A stretch of 64,000 nucleotides of DNA, taken from assembly GCA_029582265.1 (NCBI GenBank), contig CM055837.1, positions 15,660,369-15,724,368 of the forward strand, written 5' to 3'. This document shows positions 1 to 10,734 of the stretch, in pieces. Below the pieces are notes generated by a model. It worked only from the letters and a program-made list of their open reading frames with translations, did not search any database and had not been told where the DNA came from. The position numbers were made by a program, and so were the translations under genes. Each line of letters begins with the position of its first letter. Positions within the stretch are counted from its first letter, which is position 1. Source of the DNA: Zoroaster sp. YZ-2022 (lineage: Eukaryota > Echinodermata > Asteroidea > Forcipulatida > Zoroasteridae).

Positions 1-45
1 ACCAACAAGAAAGTAGAGGTTTAGACACAATACAGGCTACTCTAA
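1..45. repeat. Tail of interspersed repeat A
   Basis: The first bases match the 3' part of the repeat seen at 2500-2650, 45900-46140, 55270-55500 and 61910-62150 (shared words AGTAGAGGTT or ACTAGAGGTTTGG and CACAATACAGGCTAC). Family unknown. Confidence 0.6.
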
Positions 46-72
46 TTCAATGCACAAATGAAGATGACCTAC

Positions 73-3000
73 CTTCCTTTGATAACTATAATGATCTCAT
101 CTGCTGGATCTCCGTCCATTGCAATGAATGAATCGGGCGGAGCTAACGTCACTGCTGGTCCCTCTAGTTGAACAGACTTAATCAGTGACTGCAGTGCAGT
201 ACCTTCCCAACGCTTGAACACTGGAACCTTAATGGAAGACAGAATCAATCGTCAGAAATTTGACCAATTCAGTCAAACATCTGTGTCCTGTGTTCATAAA
301 TCAAAGATTCATATGCATACGGACTACACCTACGTACATGGGCGGATCCAGAACATTTTTTAGGGGGGGCTGAGAATCAAAAACATTATTTTTCAGTACT
401 ACAAAGGGTGTCGCCACTTCCTTTGCGCAACGGTTAGTACAGTACTAAGTAGGCCACCTCCTTATGTTTATCCCGCACACTGTGGGAATGGGAGTGCATT
501 CTCCCCTCCCCTCCCCCTCTCTCTCTTTTTCTCTTTTTTTTTAAATTTATTTTTTTAACTATTTTAGGGGGCTACAGCCCTTAGCCCCCCTGGATCCGCC
601 AATGACCTACACTCGCTGTATAATTACCTAGTCTGAGAAAATTGACGTTTTTTCACAAGTTCAATGTGACTCTTTTGCTGAAATGGTAGCGAATATTAAG
701 ATTTCAATCTTTTTCAAAACATACATCACAATTACCTTTTACTCTTAACAATTTCTTCAGTAATTTTATTCAAAGGTCCTATGAAATAGTAATTTTTCAC
801 ACTACATTTTTGGGGCTTAATATATGGTTTTGTATTAATAAAACATAATACTTACTATTTTTATAAGTTTGTCATGAGTTATAACAATTTAATTTGTCCC
901 CAAAATTTGTGTTGTCCCTTTTGATATCGCATTTCGTGACATAGACCTAGGCACCGAATGACAAAGGACATTGACAATGCACATTCCTGACCATTATGCT
1001 CTGGTAAGCTTCACTGCAGCCGTCCAAACAAATTCGTTGATATTTTGGATCTGATGGGAATCTGTGCAGACTGACACCATTCTTTAGAAGTGTTGCTGTA
1101 ATCAGCAACAATACACCTTGGCGGCATAACAACAAAAACAGTTACATAAGTTTGCACGTTGTATCATTCATATGTATCGATCGATGCGCGCCAACAAACA
1201 GCATGTTCCTAGTTCTACATCACAAATTTGTCCCCTTTTAGGGGCGCGGGTTCATCCCAAATTTTAATTTTTAATTTTTTTAAAAATTGCATTTATAGGT
1301 TAATGTGTGCATATTTTATAGTTTACAATGGAAAAAAATTCTAATTCATAGGACCTTTAAAAAAGTGGATATATCCAAAGTTACCTCCTTCAGTACCGCT
1401 TCAGATATTTTTTGCATAAGTTCTGATTGGTTGACAGCGCCACTGGTATCCAGGTATCTCTTCTTTACATAATAGTCCATTAGGGTACAGGATACCACTT
1501 TGCCTTTCAACGCTGCTTTTAGGATGTCACTTTTTAGTAGCAACATTAAAACTCTGAAAGAAAAACGCATTTGTAGTAAATTATTTTCGAAAATAACGTT
1601 TATGAAAGTATAAACTCACTTAGTTTTTTACTAGGTAAAAACAATTTACAAATGAAACAAAAAATTACTGAAAAAGAAAGATTCACAAGGTATTTATATT
1701 TAACCCTCCTACTTTAGTGGCAATTAGCTATAGTGGTCAAAACCAGTCAACTGCCTGTTTTGACTGTTGACCCAAATGTGCACACAGGGGCATTTTTGAC
1801 TGGTTTTTACTGTCATTTTGACCACCCTCAATAATACAAGACAATACTTTTACCAGTCAAAAATGGTCCACTCATTTTGACCTGTAAATGTAGTTACTAC
1901 ACGTAAGGTTTGACAGTGTTTGACTTTTAAGTGCACTAGATATACCTTGGCAAGTATATCAACATTTTGACTGATTTTGACCCTTGAAGTCACAGAAAGG
2001 TTAATAGGCTCATGCTATGGCTTACCTAGGGTTGGTTCAGTGAGGGGGGAGGGGCACTTGGGGTGCACCAGGGTTTTCAGGGGGAACTTGAACACTTTTC
2101 ACAGGTTTTTCTTATGTATCCAAATTCTTAGCGGGGTGGGGCAGGCACAGGCCTCGAGTGGGGAGGACATACAAGTGGATATATGATTATCATTCAATTT
2201 TACCAGTCTTTTCATTCCAAAAATGGTAGTTATTGGTCTTACACTTTGACCCAAAGGCAAAAAAACAGCTCTAGAACACCGAGACACAAACATAGAATTG
2301 TATTTGGTAGTGGGCCTGGGTCTGCCTTTGGTCTAGAGGACAAAGCCCCCTGACCTCCTGTGGGTAGCAGGCCTGGGTCTCCCTTTGGTCTAGAGGACAA
2401 AGCCCCCTGACCTCCTGTGGGTAGCAGGCCTGGGTCTCCCTTTGGTCTAGAGGACAAAGCCCCCTGAACCTCCTGGATGTTTAATTTTGTAGGATTTACA
2501 GACTCTCCACATCCCTACAAACAAGAAACTAGAGGTTTGGACACAATACAGGCTACTTCTTTCTTTCCTTGGTGGCTACTTCTCTTCTTTCAAGAAAATA
2601 TTGAGGCAAAGGGAGATTTGTAAAAAAATCCTGAAATCAGGAAAAATCCTGAGAAATCACAGGTCAGATTTGTTTTTCATATCCCATACTTTGCAGGTGT
2701 TTTGACCGTTGCCGTGCAGGGTACATCAAACAGAGTTGACACTTCTCCAAAGAGGTCACCCTTGGAGAGGTTCGCAATGATGGTGCCTGAAGACGATACA
2801 ACCTCGACCTTTCCGTCGATGATGATGTAAATCCCTCTTGCTTTCTCACCTGGACAACAATAAATTAAACAAATTAATAATAAAATAAAAAAACAGACAG
2901 AAAAGAATATACCATGTTTACATTGGGAGTGACCTTGCGAGTACCACAGTGATTTCATGGCAGGCAGAAACTCTGCATGATTATATACGCAGTTTTTATC

Positions 3001-4151
3001 TTTTGTACTTTGATGTTGATCGACATGACATAAAGTTCTTTAAAATTACAGATGAATAAGTTTTGAGATGCTGTGTGTGGGGGGGGGGGGGTGTGGGGCC
3101 AGGCCATGGGCTGATTTCATGAAACGCTACATGTATTTAGACGTCATGTACATTGTAACAAGTCTTATTTTTGAACAATTTCACCAAACTCAAGATGTTT
3201 TTTATGGTGGTCAGTTTTATGGTCCGCCATTTTATGTTTATGCGTCTTGCTTTTGAGGAATATCAGATAACTCTTTACTCAAATCTGCAGACTCTTTACT
3301 GTTAGTTAACCCTCCTAATATTGCTGCACTTTAGTGGAAAGTTGCAGTAGAGGTCAAAACCAGTCAACTGCCTGTTTGACTGTTGACCCAAATGTGCACA
3401 CAGGGGCATTTTTGACTGGTTTTTACTGTCATTTTGACCACCCTGAACAATACCAGACAATGCTTTTACCAGTCAAAAACGGTCGACTCATTTTGACCTG
3501 TAAATGCATGTACTTACTACACATAAGGTTTGACAGTGTTTGACTTTTAAGTGTACTAGATATACCTTAGTAAGTATTTCAACATTTTGACTGATTTTGA
3601 CCCTTGTAGTAGTAGGAGGGTTAATAAAATAATGGTTGTAATGGGAAGTTTTAAACATGTAAATGCATTGAGCTTGCGACATTTTACATGAAATGGTTCG
3701 AAGAACATGACACAGCTGTGACAAGTCATAGGGTTATTAGATTCTTCGTATATCCTATGACTCGTCACAAGTAATGACGAGTTTCGGGAAATTTCCCTCA
3801 ATGGTTACAGCTTCCCTCCACTGAGCCCCTCCCCTCAAATAACCTCATATGAAACCCTAGTGCAATGAAACTGTGCCTGCCTCATCAACAGTCCACACCC
3901 ATTTTTAAGACTTTTTTTTCAAATTTGAATTTAACGTTTGACAAAATACCTTTAGTGAAAATAACATTTGGTTCCAGCAACTCAATCCGTTCAGAATTCT
4001 GTGCGGCTGTAATGACCATCTGTTCATCAATTAAACCATTCGGGAACGGTAGAGACGTCAGGCTTCTCTTCAGTAAATCATATACATGGTCTGGTAGACT
4101 GTGTCTTGTCTGAGGTGATTTCTTATTGGTGTTTGACGCACCTCCTCCCAT
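73..4151 (-). CDS. Tandem cyclic-nucleotide-binding-domain protein, N-terminal part (4 exons, gene continues off left edge)
   Basis: Four exons join in phase: 3950-4151, 2690-2849, 1385-1553 and 73-227, all with AG/GT borders; the last ends in phase 2, so the gene continues left. The first 228 residues are visible. The start is chosen because it opens with MGGGAS, a good N-myristoylation signal (Gly2, Ser6), which suggests membrane attachment. Residues about 45-140 form a cyclic-nucleotide-binding domain: GEKARGIYIIIDGKVEV (68-84) is the beta-roll core and FGEVSTLFDVPCTATV (101-116) is the phosphate-binding cassette. In PKA/PKG-type cassettes an Arg follows the Pro to bind the cyclic phosphate; here it is Cys112. 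Residues about 178-228 start a second domain (DEIIIVIKG at 220-228). The tandem layout recalls PKA regulatory subunits and PKG, but no docking segment or kinase is in view, so the family is open. Introns carry MITEs. Confidence 0.82.
340..604. mobile_element. hAT-like MITE with GGCGGATCCAG ends (intronic)
   Basis: The element starts ATGGGCGGATCCAGAA and ends CTGGATCCGCCAAT, so the ends are inverted repeats. G/C homopolymers sit just inside both ends, and the interior has a C/T-rich tract near 500-540. The same termini occur at 29701-30771, 46379-46636 and 62375-62631, where 8-bp target duplications are visible. The 8-bp duplication suggests hAT-type mobilisation; no transposase is present. 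Confidence 0.65.
1700..2004. mobile_element. piggyBac-like MITE flanked by TTAA
   Basis: The left end TTAACCCTCCTA and right TTAA (2001-2004) flank an interior with many TGACT/AGTCA words (such as CCAGTCAACTGCCTG and TTTGACCTGTAAATG). The right terminus has decayed. Better copies are at 3306-3624 and 37411-37730. A TTAA target and CCC-starting termini are typical of piggyBac. It lies inside an intron of the cyclic-nucleotide-binding gene. Confidence 0.65.
2280..2650. repeat. Interspersed repeat A with internal 57-bp tandem repeat
   Basis: A unit of about 57 bp containing GGTCTAGAGGACAAAGCCCC is present three times between about 2310 and 2470. It is followed by the common body with ACTAGAGGTTTGGACACAAT and a run of AAATC words. 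Single-unit copies of the same family are at 45900-46140, 61910-62150 and 55270-55500. Confidence 0.65.
3306..3624. mobile_element. piggyBac-like MITE, best-preserved copy
   Basis: TTAA plus CCCTCCTA on the left and TAGTAGGAGGG plus TTAA on the right form clean inverted termini with a duplicated TTAA. The interior is about 310 bp and matches 1700-2004 and, reversed, 37411-37730. It lies inside intron 1 of the cyclic-nucleotide-binding gene, and no coding capacity is seen. Confidence 0.75.
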
Positions 4152-4384
4152 TACGAAATGTTGATGATCACTGACTTACACATTTGAATCGCACAGCAAA
4201 ATGCTACACGAAATTCTAAAGTTCCTATAATGAAAATTTAGGATTTTTTTTATCTTGGCTATTTAAAATTGTTATTATAACACACACAATTCATAAATTT
4301 CTGACTATAAGTTTTGTTATTCACAACAAAATCATTCCATGATAATTAGGTGGATAAAGCTGCAATTGTATGGCATTGCAAGTG

Positions 4385-4838
4385 CATATGACATAAAACA
4401 CAATAAAGGGGGCCACTTTGCATCCGTCACGTTAGCAGTTTTTCCAATGGTTGTTATTTATTTTTCAGTACCTGAAACCGACCAAAAAGTGTTTCAACAT
4501 GTGAATGGACATGCAGGCTTATACTAGAACTAATTTGAGTTGATTTATTTTATTTATTTATTTTTTTATTTATTTTTTTACCCTCAAATTTCCATAAAAA
4601 TTGGACGGAAAAGTTACCTCACTTTTCCGTCCATTTGTTGATGGAAATTTTAGGGTAATTAAAAAAATAATAGTAATAATCAACTCAAATTATCTTTAGG
4701 ATAAGCATGCATGTCTATTCAAATGTTGAAATTATTTTTGGGTGGTTTCAGATATTAAAAAAAAAATTACAACCATTAGAACAACTGCTAACGTGACGGT
4801 AGGAAAGTGGCCCCCTTTATTGTGTTTTATGTCATATG
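4385..4838. repeat. Long imperfect palindrome (foldback MITE?) upstream of the cyclic-nucleotide-binding gene
   Basis: The outer arms CATATGACATAAAACACAAT (4385 on) and its complement (ending 4838) continue inward through AAGGGGGCCACTTT and AACTTTTCCGTCC-type words to a centre near 4617. Arms are about 220 bp with indels. The palindrome lies about 230 bp upstream of the start codon at 4151, so it may sit in or near the promoter. No terminal duplication was found. Confidence 0.75.
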
Positions 4839-4839
4839 T

Positions 4840-5326
4840 TATTTCTAAGAGTGAAAGATGCAGTGTATATGTGTATGCTGTACATGTGCTGAGAACTCTA
4901 TGGTACTAGTATGGCGTTGATCTAGCTGAAGACCTGAAATGATAATAAAAATGAGTTGTATTCTTGCAAAAAAAAATTGTACGTGACTGGACTCGAACTA
5001 GACCTTTTTATGGGCCTCATCATCAGACTCGACCTAAACGACTCGAGACTTGGATTTAAATGACTGGACACTTGGGACTCGGACTGTGACAATAGGTTTC
5101 AGACCTTAAAACTAAGTTTAGTAAATAGGTCCAGTGTTACTGATAGCATCCTCCATGTACCCTAATTGAATCACCTTAATTGAGGCTATATAATCATCTG
5201 GACAGTAACTTACACATGAAATTAGAAGTTCCGTGTTTCAGTTTGTTTTATGCAGTGAAAGGATTCTCTTGTAAAATGCTGAATCTCAATCTCATACACG
5301 TGGGCGTCTTGAGCGCCCATTTTTGA
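4840..5326. other. Non-coding spacer with a dispersed repeat
   Basis: No gene is seen. About 4980-5100 is rich in GACTCG/ACTTG words, like 17040-17160. About 5150-5326 matches, in inverse orientation, 53495-53660 (shared words TTTCAGTTTGTTT and GGATTCTCTTGTAAAATG). Confidence 0.5.
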
Positions 5327-5806
<480 letters not shown>

Positions 5807-5830
5807 ATGGCACAGAATTGTGGTCATAAT

Positions 5831-6299
5831 AGCCCCATTCTAGGGCCAATGCACTGGAATCCCTTGTACCTTGGCCCTAGCCCTACATGTACAAAAATGG
5901 AGTGATTTATCTTTTTTTTCAACTTTTGATCTGATAATTATTACAACCTAAAACTAAGTAAATGGGTAACCTTGCCATAAAATCCATTATTCTGGTAGGC
6001 CTAGGCTATACCTCACTTTCATGAAATTTTTGAAACATTTTTTTTTAAATTAGAAAAAAAAGTTAATAAAATTTAAATTTCACCAAAATTACCGACCTCA
6101 CATCAGTAAACTTTATGCCAAAAGCGTCTGCTTGGGCAAGCTAGCTTACCTAATCACAAGATTTTAGATTGTAGGCCCCCTAAATAGTAATAATAATTAG
6201 CTGATCAAAAGTTGAAAAATTGCTCCTATTTTGTACATGTGGGGCTAGGGCCAAGGATACGGAGGGAGTCCAGTGTATTGGCCCTAGAATGGGGCTAGA
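5831..6299. mobile_element. Foldback MITE with TAGCCCCATTCTAGGGCC ends
   Basis: The left arm (5831-5940) begins TAGCCCCATTCTAGGGCCAA and is repeated in reverse complement at about 6180-6299. Inner arm words CAACTTTTGATC and GATCAAAAGTTG also match. The loop of about 240 bp is AT-rich. No coding capacity or clear target duplication is seen. Confidence 0.7.
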
Positions 6300-6636
6300 A
6301 GTAACCCATCTGACAACTCCCCAAGACATAAAAATAACATAGACTTACCCGTTGCGTTTATGCCATTTTTGGTTTCTGCGGGATCTACAGAACTTTTCAT
6401 CAAAATAATAACAAATAAAAGTAATGGTCTTGTTACAAGAGCGCCCTCTATCCGTTGAAATTCGTTACTGGACGATTGAAAAATAACGGTCTCGTTATTA
6501 TAGCGCCATCTGTTGAAAAAAAGTGGTATGACCAGGATTCGAACCTGGGTTATTGCGATCTAATGAGAAAAGTTTCCTTTTATCAATATATTAAATTATA
6601 TAAAAATATAATAAATAAATATTAAAAAATAAATCA

Positions 6637-6711
6637 TGTCATCATCAGGATTCGAAATTGGGCTACTGCGACCACAACGCAATAATGTCCTAACCACTAC
6701 ACGATCACAGC
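6637..6711 (-). pseudogene. tRNA-His-like pseudogene
   Basis: This copy keeps the GTG-type loop and the D arm with AGTGGTTAGGACATT. It has a 3-nt insertion after the D arm and a damaged T arm (CAATTTCGAATCC). Confidence 0.6.
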
Positions 6712-6920
6712 GTGATACAATGTAAGTACGTTTTATAAATAATTATATTAAATTATAAACACAATACAATAAATATAAATACTTAAAATAATCATGTCAT
6801 GACCAGAATTCAACCCTAACGACTAGAGGACCACACAGCGGATAATAGAAATGTTTTCTTTTATCAATATAATTATTTAATGAGAACAAAATATCACAAG
6901 TTCATATCGAACAATATCAA

Positions 6921-6997
6921 TGCCACGACTATGATTCGAACCTGGATTACGTTATTGCGACCACAACGCATTGTCCTAACCACTAGACTGTCACAGC
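6921..6997 (-). pseudogene. tRNA-His-like pseudogene
   Basis: The D arm and anticodon loop (GTTGTGGTC) are recognisable. A 5-nt insertion separates the anticodon arm from the T arm, so it should not fold properly. Confidence 0.6.
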
Positions 6998-7065
6998 GGG
7001 ATACGCTGTTATTAAAAAATGTTCCTTTTTATAAATAATTATATTACTCTTTCTCTCCGGAATTA

Positions 7066-7368
7066 ATTAGGTGTTTGTGCGACAGCGCGAACACCTCTTT
7101 GAAATTGTTCGTTTTTTAAGGTGTTCGCGTGCGACAGCGCGAACACCTCTTGAAATTGTTCGGTTTTTGATCTGAACTTTACTTCCGGTCCAAATTCAAC
7201 ACATTCTAACGCAAACTTGATAGGTGTTTTAAATATGTGATATTTTTATAATAAAAGATGATCCACCTTTGAAAAATATGATTGTGACATCATCGATGGT
7301 AATTTGACTGAAGTAATTTGACTTGCAAACACCTTGTGTTTGTACCAACAAACACTTGAGCTCTAGTG
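7066..7368 (+). mobile_element. Helitron-like non-autonomous element
   Basis: The 3' end has a hairpin GTGTTTG-TACCAA-CAAACAC, then TTGAGCTCTAG with T beyond it, the Helitron pattern of a 3' hairpin followed by CTRR and a T target. The 5' part holds two hairpins AGGTGTTCGCG/CGCGAACACCT (7068-7098 and 7121-7150). The body matches 12076-12330 in reverse (shared TCTAACGCAAA and GACATCATCGATG) and shares the ACTTCCGGTC word with 20508-22145. No Rep/helicase is present. Confidence 0.55.
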
Positions 7369-7893
7369 ATATTTGTAATTCATCCAAAATTACATCCTTT
7401 TGTTTATTTGCTGATGATACAAGTTTAATTTATAACCATCACAATGTAGATAATGCAGTTGGTATTTTAAACACTGAGCTTGTTAAAATAAGTAACTGGC
7501 TCTTATCTAATAGACTTTCTATATTAATATGTCGAAATCCAACTTTATAGTCTTTTGTTCTAGACAACTCAAATATACGAGATCTGTTCCTCTCAGTATT
7601 AAAGGGTAATCAACTAAAGCAAGTTAAACCATGCACCAAATTCCTTGGCATTTATATTGATGAGAATCTCTCATGGAACTACCATGTTAATATCTTATGT
7701 AGTAAGATTTCTAAAAATGTTGGAATCATGAGCCGTTTGAAACATTTTCTACCAAAAAAGTTCTTTGTATACTCTTTTGTTTCTTCCTTATTTGAATTAT
7801 GCAATTCTTACCTGGGGTAGATCCAGTACACTCTATAACAGGTTATTTATTCTACAAAAACGAGCAGTTCGCATTGTTAAAGATGGATCCCGT
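7369..7893 (+). mobile_element. LINE fragment: reverse transcriptase region (decayed)
   Basis: Translation gives FADDTSLIY (the reverse transcriptase catalytic Asp-Asp motif) near 7400. Further on, in shifted frames, come FLGIYIDENLSW and YLNYAILTW with LFILQKRAVRIV (7790-7890). This order is typical of non-LTR retrotransposons of the CR1/L2/Jockey type. Frameshifts and stops show it is dead. Its 3' end is cut by a tRNA-His repeat. Confidence 0.75.
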
Positions 7894-8158
7894 GATCATA
7901 CAACTGGGTTATTGCGACAACTACGCAATGTCTTAACTACTAGAGGATCACAGCGAGATATTCTGTCATGAAAATGTTTTCTTTTATCGATATAATTATA
8001 TTTAATAAGAACAAAATATCGCAAGTTAATATTGAACAATATCCATGCCATGACCAGTATTCGAACCTGGGTTATTGTGATCTAACGAGAAATGTTTCAT
8101 TTTATCAATATTTTAAATTATATAACAACATAATAAATAAATATTTAAATAAAAATCA

Positions 8159-8230
8159 TGCCATGACCAGGATTCGAACCTGAGTTATTGCAACCACAGC
8201 CCAATGTCCTAACCACTAGACGATCACAGC
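8159..8230 (-). tRNA. tRNA-His (GTG), nearly intact copy
   Basis: The 72-nt cloverleaf has a fully paired acceptor stem (GCTGTGA with TCATGGC, two G-U pairs), a paired D stem, and a fully paired T stem around TTCGAAT. The anticodon loop CTGTGGT carries GTG, and an A follows the acceptor stem. One mismatch (G-G) sits in the anticodon stem. Because six degraded relatives surround it, it may be a young repeat copy rather than a working gene. Confidence 0.6.
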
Positions 8231-8261
8231 GGGACACTCTATCACGGAAATGTTTCCTTTT

Positions 8262-8612
8262 ATACTGTAACCGGGGGAATATACAACCATGTCGGTTATT
8301 ATTATGGACACAAAGTTAAAAGGAATTTCCTTATTGTAGTTGTACGTTTTGTATCTTGTTTGCTTAATATTAGTTATGTAGTGTTGTTATTGCCTTCTCG
8401 TGTTACATTTTGGAATGTTCAGTTCGAGTATAAAACGCGGTAAAGCTAGGGGATCTTGACACCACTGAGGGCTATAACACCTACGTCCTTGTCTAGCCCT
8501 GTGGCAATTTTTGGGGGGTTGCAGCGGGTACGGCGATTTAGAGCCTGGCTGGCACTTGCCAACGCGCTGCTGGTGACGGCGGTTGCGAAGGCGAACGTCT
8601 GTCCAGTGAGCC
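8262..8612 (+). other. Unassigned, promoter- or LTR-like segment
   Basis: The segment begins near TGTAACCGGGGG and has a TATA-like GTATAAAACGCGG at about 8430, followed by a GC-richer stretch to 8610. It resembles a solo LTR, but no closing CA with a target duplication was found and no coding region follows. Treated as unassigned. Confidence 0.25.
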
Positions 8613-9150
8613 TTAATTAGGTGTTCGAGCTACAGCGCGAACAACTATTGTAATTGTTCCGTTTTTTTTTTTTTTTTTACTTCTCCTTCTTAACTCTTCT
8701 CTACATCGAAAGTGAAAGTTAACAATTTCACACAACCTTGAAACTTCACACATATAAAGACCTTATCATGTAGATGAATCTAGATGTTGTTACGTCAGAA
8801 GTTGTTACGTCATGATGACGTCATCAGGTATCAAAAATGACCATTTGCTATCGACTGTATATCAAAATATACTAAAGCTATGATGTTCATAATCTGGGAT
8901 CTGATAGATCAAGGCTTAGGCAACATTTGAAAAGTTAACGTCAAAATCGTCTGACATTTGCTTCCGGTCGTACCGGAAGGTCAAAGTTTTGATTTGTTTT
9001 TTTTCTTCAAAATTACTTTTCTGGGCCAAAATCCCATTGACTTAACACACACCAGACACTCGTGGTTCTGGGGCCCATTTAGGCCATAATACGTGGGTCA
9101 TTTTTGTGTTCGTTCGTGCATGGAGGAAGGAAACCTTCCTCCATGGTTCG
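8613..9150. repeat. Helitron-like relative and a perfect hairpin
   Basis: The start TTAATTAGGTGTTCGAGC with CAGCGCGAACA repeats the 5' motif of 7066-7100. A CTTCCGGTCGTACCGGAAG palindrome lies near 8960, as in the other Helitron-like copies. The segment contains TGACGTCATCA. It closes with a perfect 12-bp stem CATGGAGGAAGG/CCTTCCTCCATG at about 9118-9146. The 3' CTAG end is missing, so the boundaries are uncertain. Confidence 0.4.
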
Positions 9151-9414
9151 CAACACAGAAGGGGATTACTTACTTTTTTCACTATATAAAGAAAATGCTA
9201 TAGTAATGTCAAATTCACTTATCCCCAGATGTATTTTGTGCACATGGTCGAGAAAATGACGAAAAAATTACCGTAATTCATTGAAAAATCATGATAATAC
9301 CCAATCCAAAATCTGTCCCAACTTCAAATCCAGTACGCACAATCTGTAAATACTAATTTCAAGTTGGGCCGTTATTCTGAGTTGGGCCACATTCCACATG
9401 TTGTCAACAAACAA

Positions 9415-9781
9415 GATGGCGGTACTCCCAACGTGTGACGATGTGGGGAGTAAAAGTCAACGTTTTTCAGACTTTTTGTGTGTGATGCACATAGTACCAT
9501 CAACAAAAAGTAGGTTCATTGAATTTAGCAAGGATTCGTGGAGTAAATTTGTACGTTTTGGAACCAAATGGACAAAATTTGACTGCAGAGAAGGAGAAAT
9601 TGCACGGAGTTCTGCTATCAATCTCGGTATTGATTTTCAAGATGAGCAAGAGTGTTTGAATGCACAACCCTACTCCATGTTGGGTATCGCTGACTGAGTG
9701 CTACAAACGTTTCTGTGACATCAGTAAGGTCCGGAGAAAGGAGGAAACAGCCCAGAAGTTGAAAGAAGTGAACAACACAGG
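9415..9781 (+). pseudogene. Unrecognised first exon with one frameshift
   Basis: An ATG in good context (AAGATGGCGG) at 9415 opens an ORF that runs in one frame to the stop at 9695-9697. It includes STKSRFIEFSKDSW and an acidic, cysteine-poor middle. Just before the stop, the next frame becomes open with ECYKRFCDISKVRRKEE and ends at a good donor (ACACAG/GTTAGA) at about 9781. The two parts read as one protein if a single base is in error or inserted near 9680. I do not recognise the family. It could be a gene with a sequencing error or a decayed, transposon-associated gene. Confidence 0.45.
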
Positions 9782-9789
9782 TTAGATTT

Positions 9790-10234
9790 TGGTTTGTGAT
9801 AATTTTTGGGAGGTGGGGTGGGAGTATTTAGGCCTTTTCAAAAAAATGAAAATGGAGCGAAGGGAAACAGGTTAATGAAATCAACTTGGCCCTGCACCTA
9901 GTACTCATATATTTCAGCAATCCTTTTTAAATTTTATGTTGAACATATCTATTCATTTTAAAGTTAGTTTGCTGCCCAGCCACGGGACGACCATAAATTG
10001 TTTTCAGTGAAATTTACCAAGTTTTACTTATATTACTATTAGGAAAGGGAAAAGCATATGGTAGAATTATTTTCAAAATATTTGGGGGGGATCTACTTCA
10101 TGCAAAACATCCCCTGAAGCACTGCGGCAAGCGTGGAGTTGTTTCCTCCTGAATCACAAAGAAAACCTTTTTTTTCTAATTTTTTTAAAAAAGGTTTTGG
10201 TATGCACATAGTTAACTTGCTGTGCATACTTATT
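9790..10234. other. Non-coding, no feature seen
   Basis: This AT-rich stretch holds an A/T hairpin near 10160-10200 (CCTTTTTT and AAAAAAGG) and no supportable gene. It ends at the assembly gap. Confidence 0.5.
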
Positions 10235-10734
10235 NNNNNNNNNNNNNNNNNNNNNNNNNNNNNNNNNNNNNNNNNNNNNNNNNNNNNNNNNNNNNNNNNN
10301 NNNNNNNNNNNNNNNNNNNNNNNNNNNNNNNNNNNNNNNNNNNNNNNNNNNNNNNNNNNNNNNNNNNNNNNNNNNNNNNNNNNNNNNNNNNNNNNNNNNN
10401 NNNNNNNNNNNNNNNNNNNNNNNNNNNNNNNNNNNNNNNNNNNNNNNNNNNNNNNNNNNNNNNNNNNNNNNNNNNNNNNNNNNNNNNNNNNNNNNNNNNN
10501 NNNNNNNNNNNNNNNNNNNNNNNNNNNNNNNNNNNNNNNNNNNNNNNNNNNNNNNNNNNNNNNNNNNNNNNNNNNNNNNNNNNNNNNNNNNNNNNNNNNN
10601 NNNNNNNNNNNNNNNNNNNNNNNNNNNNNNNNNNNNNNNNNNNNNNNNNNNNNNNNNNNNNNNNNNNNNNNNNNNNNNNNNNNNNNNNNNNNNNNNNNNN
10701 NNNNNNNNNNNNNNNNNNNNNNNNNNNNNNNNNN
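10235..10734. other. Assembly gap of exactly 500 N
   Basis: 500 N. The fixed size suggests a placeholder gap, so its real length is unknown. Any protein read across it is an artefact. Confidence 0.99.

Larger units (their letters stand above)
6524..8240 (-). repeat. Array of tRNA-His-derived repeats, interrupted by a Helitron-like and a LINE insert
   Basis: Seven tRNA-His-like pieces on the minus strand lie at 6524-6560 (3' half only), 6637-6711, 6795-6838 (internal deletion), 6921-6997, about 7885-7954, 8046-8082 (3' half) and 8159-8230. Half and full copies are 113 bp apart in both flanking groups (6524 to 6637, 8046 to 8159), so a half-plus-full module was duplicated. Spacers share AT-rich sequence with TTTCCTTTTATCAATAT. 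The block 7000-7885 holds later insertions. Confidence 0.7.

Noticed and set aside
947..1135. 62-codon minus-strand ORF with a hydrophobic start and several cysteines, like a small secreted peptide
   Set aside because: It lies in an intron of a gene on the same strand, has no splice partner, and its composition can arise by chance.
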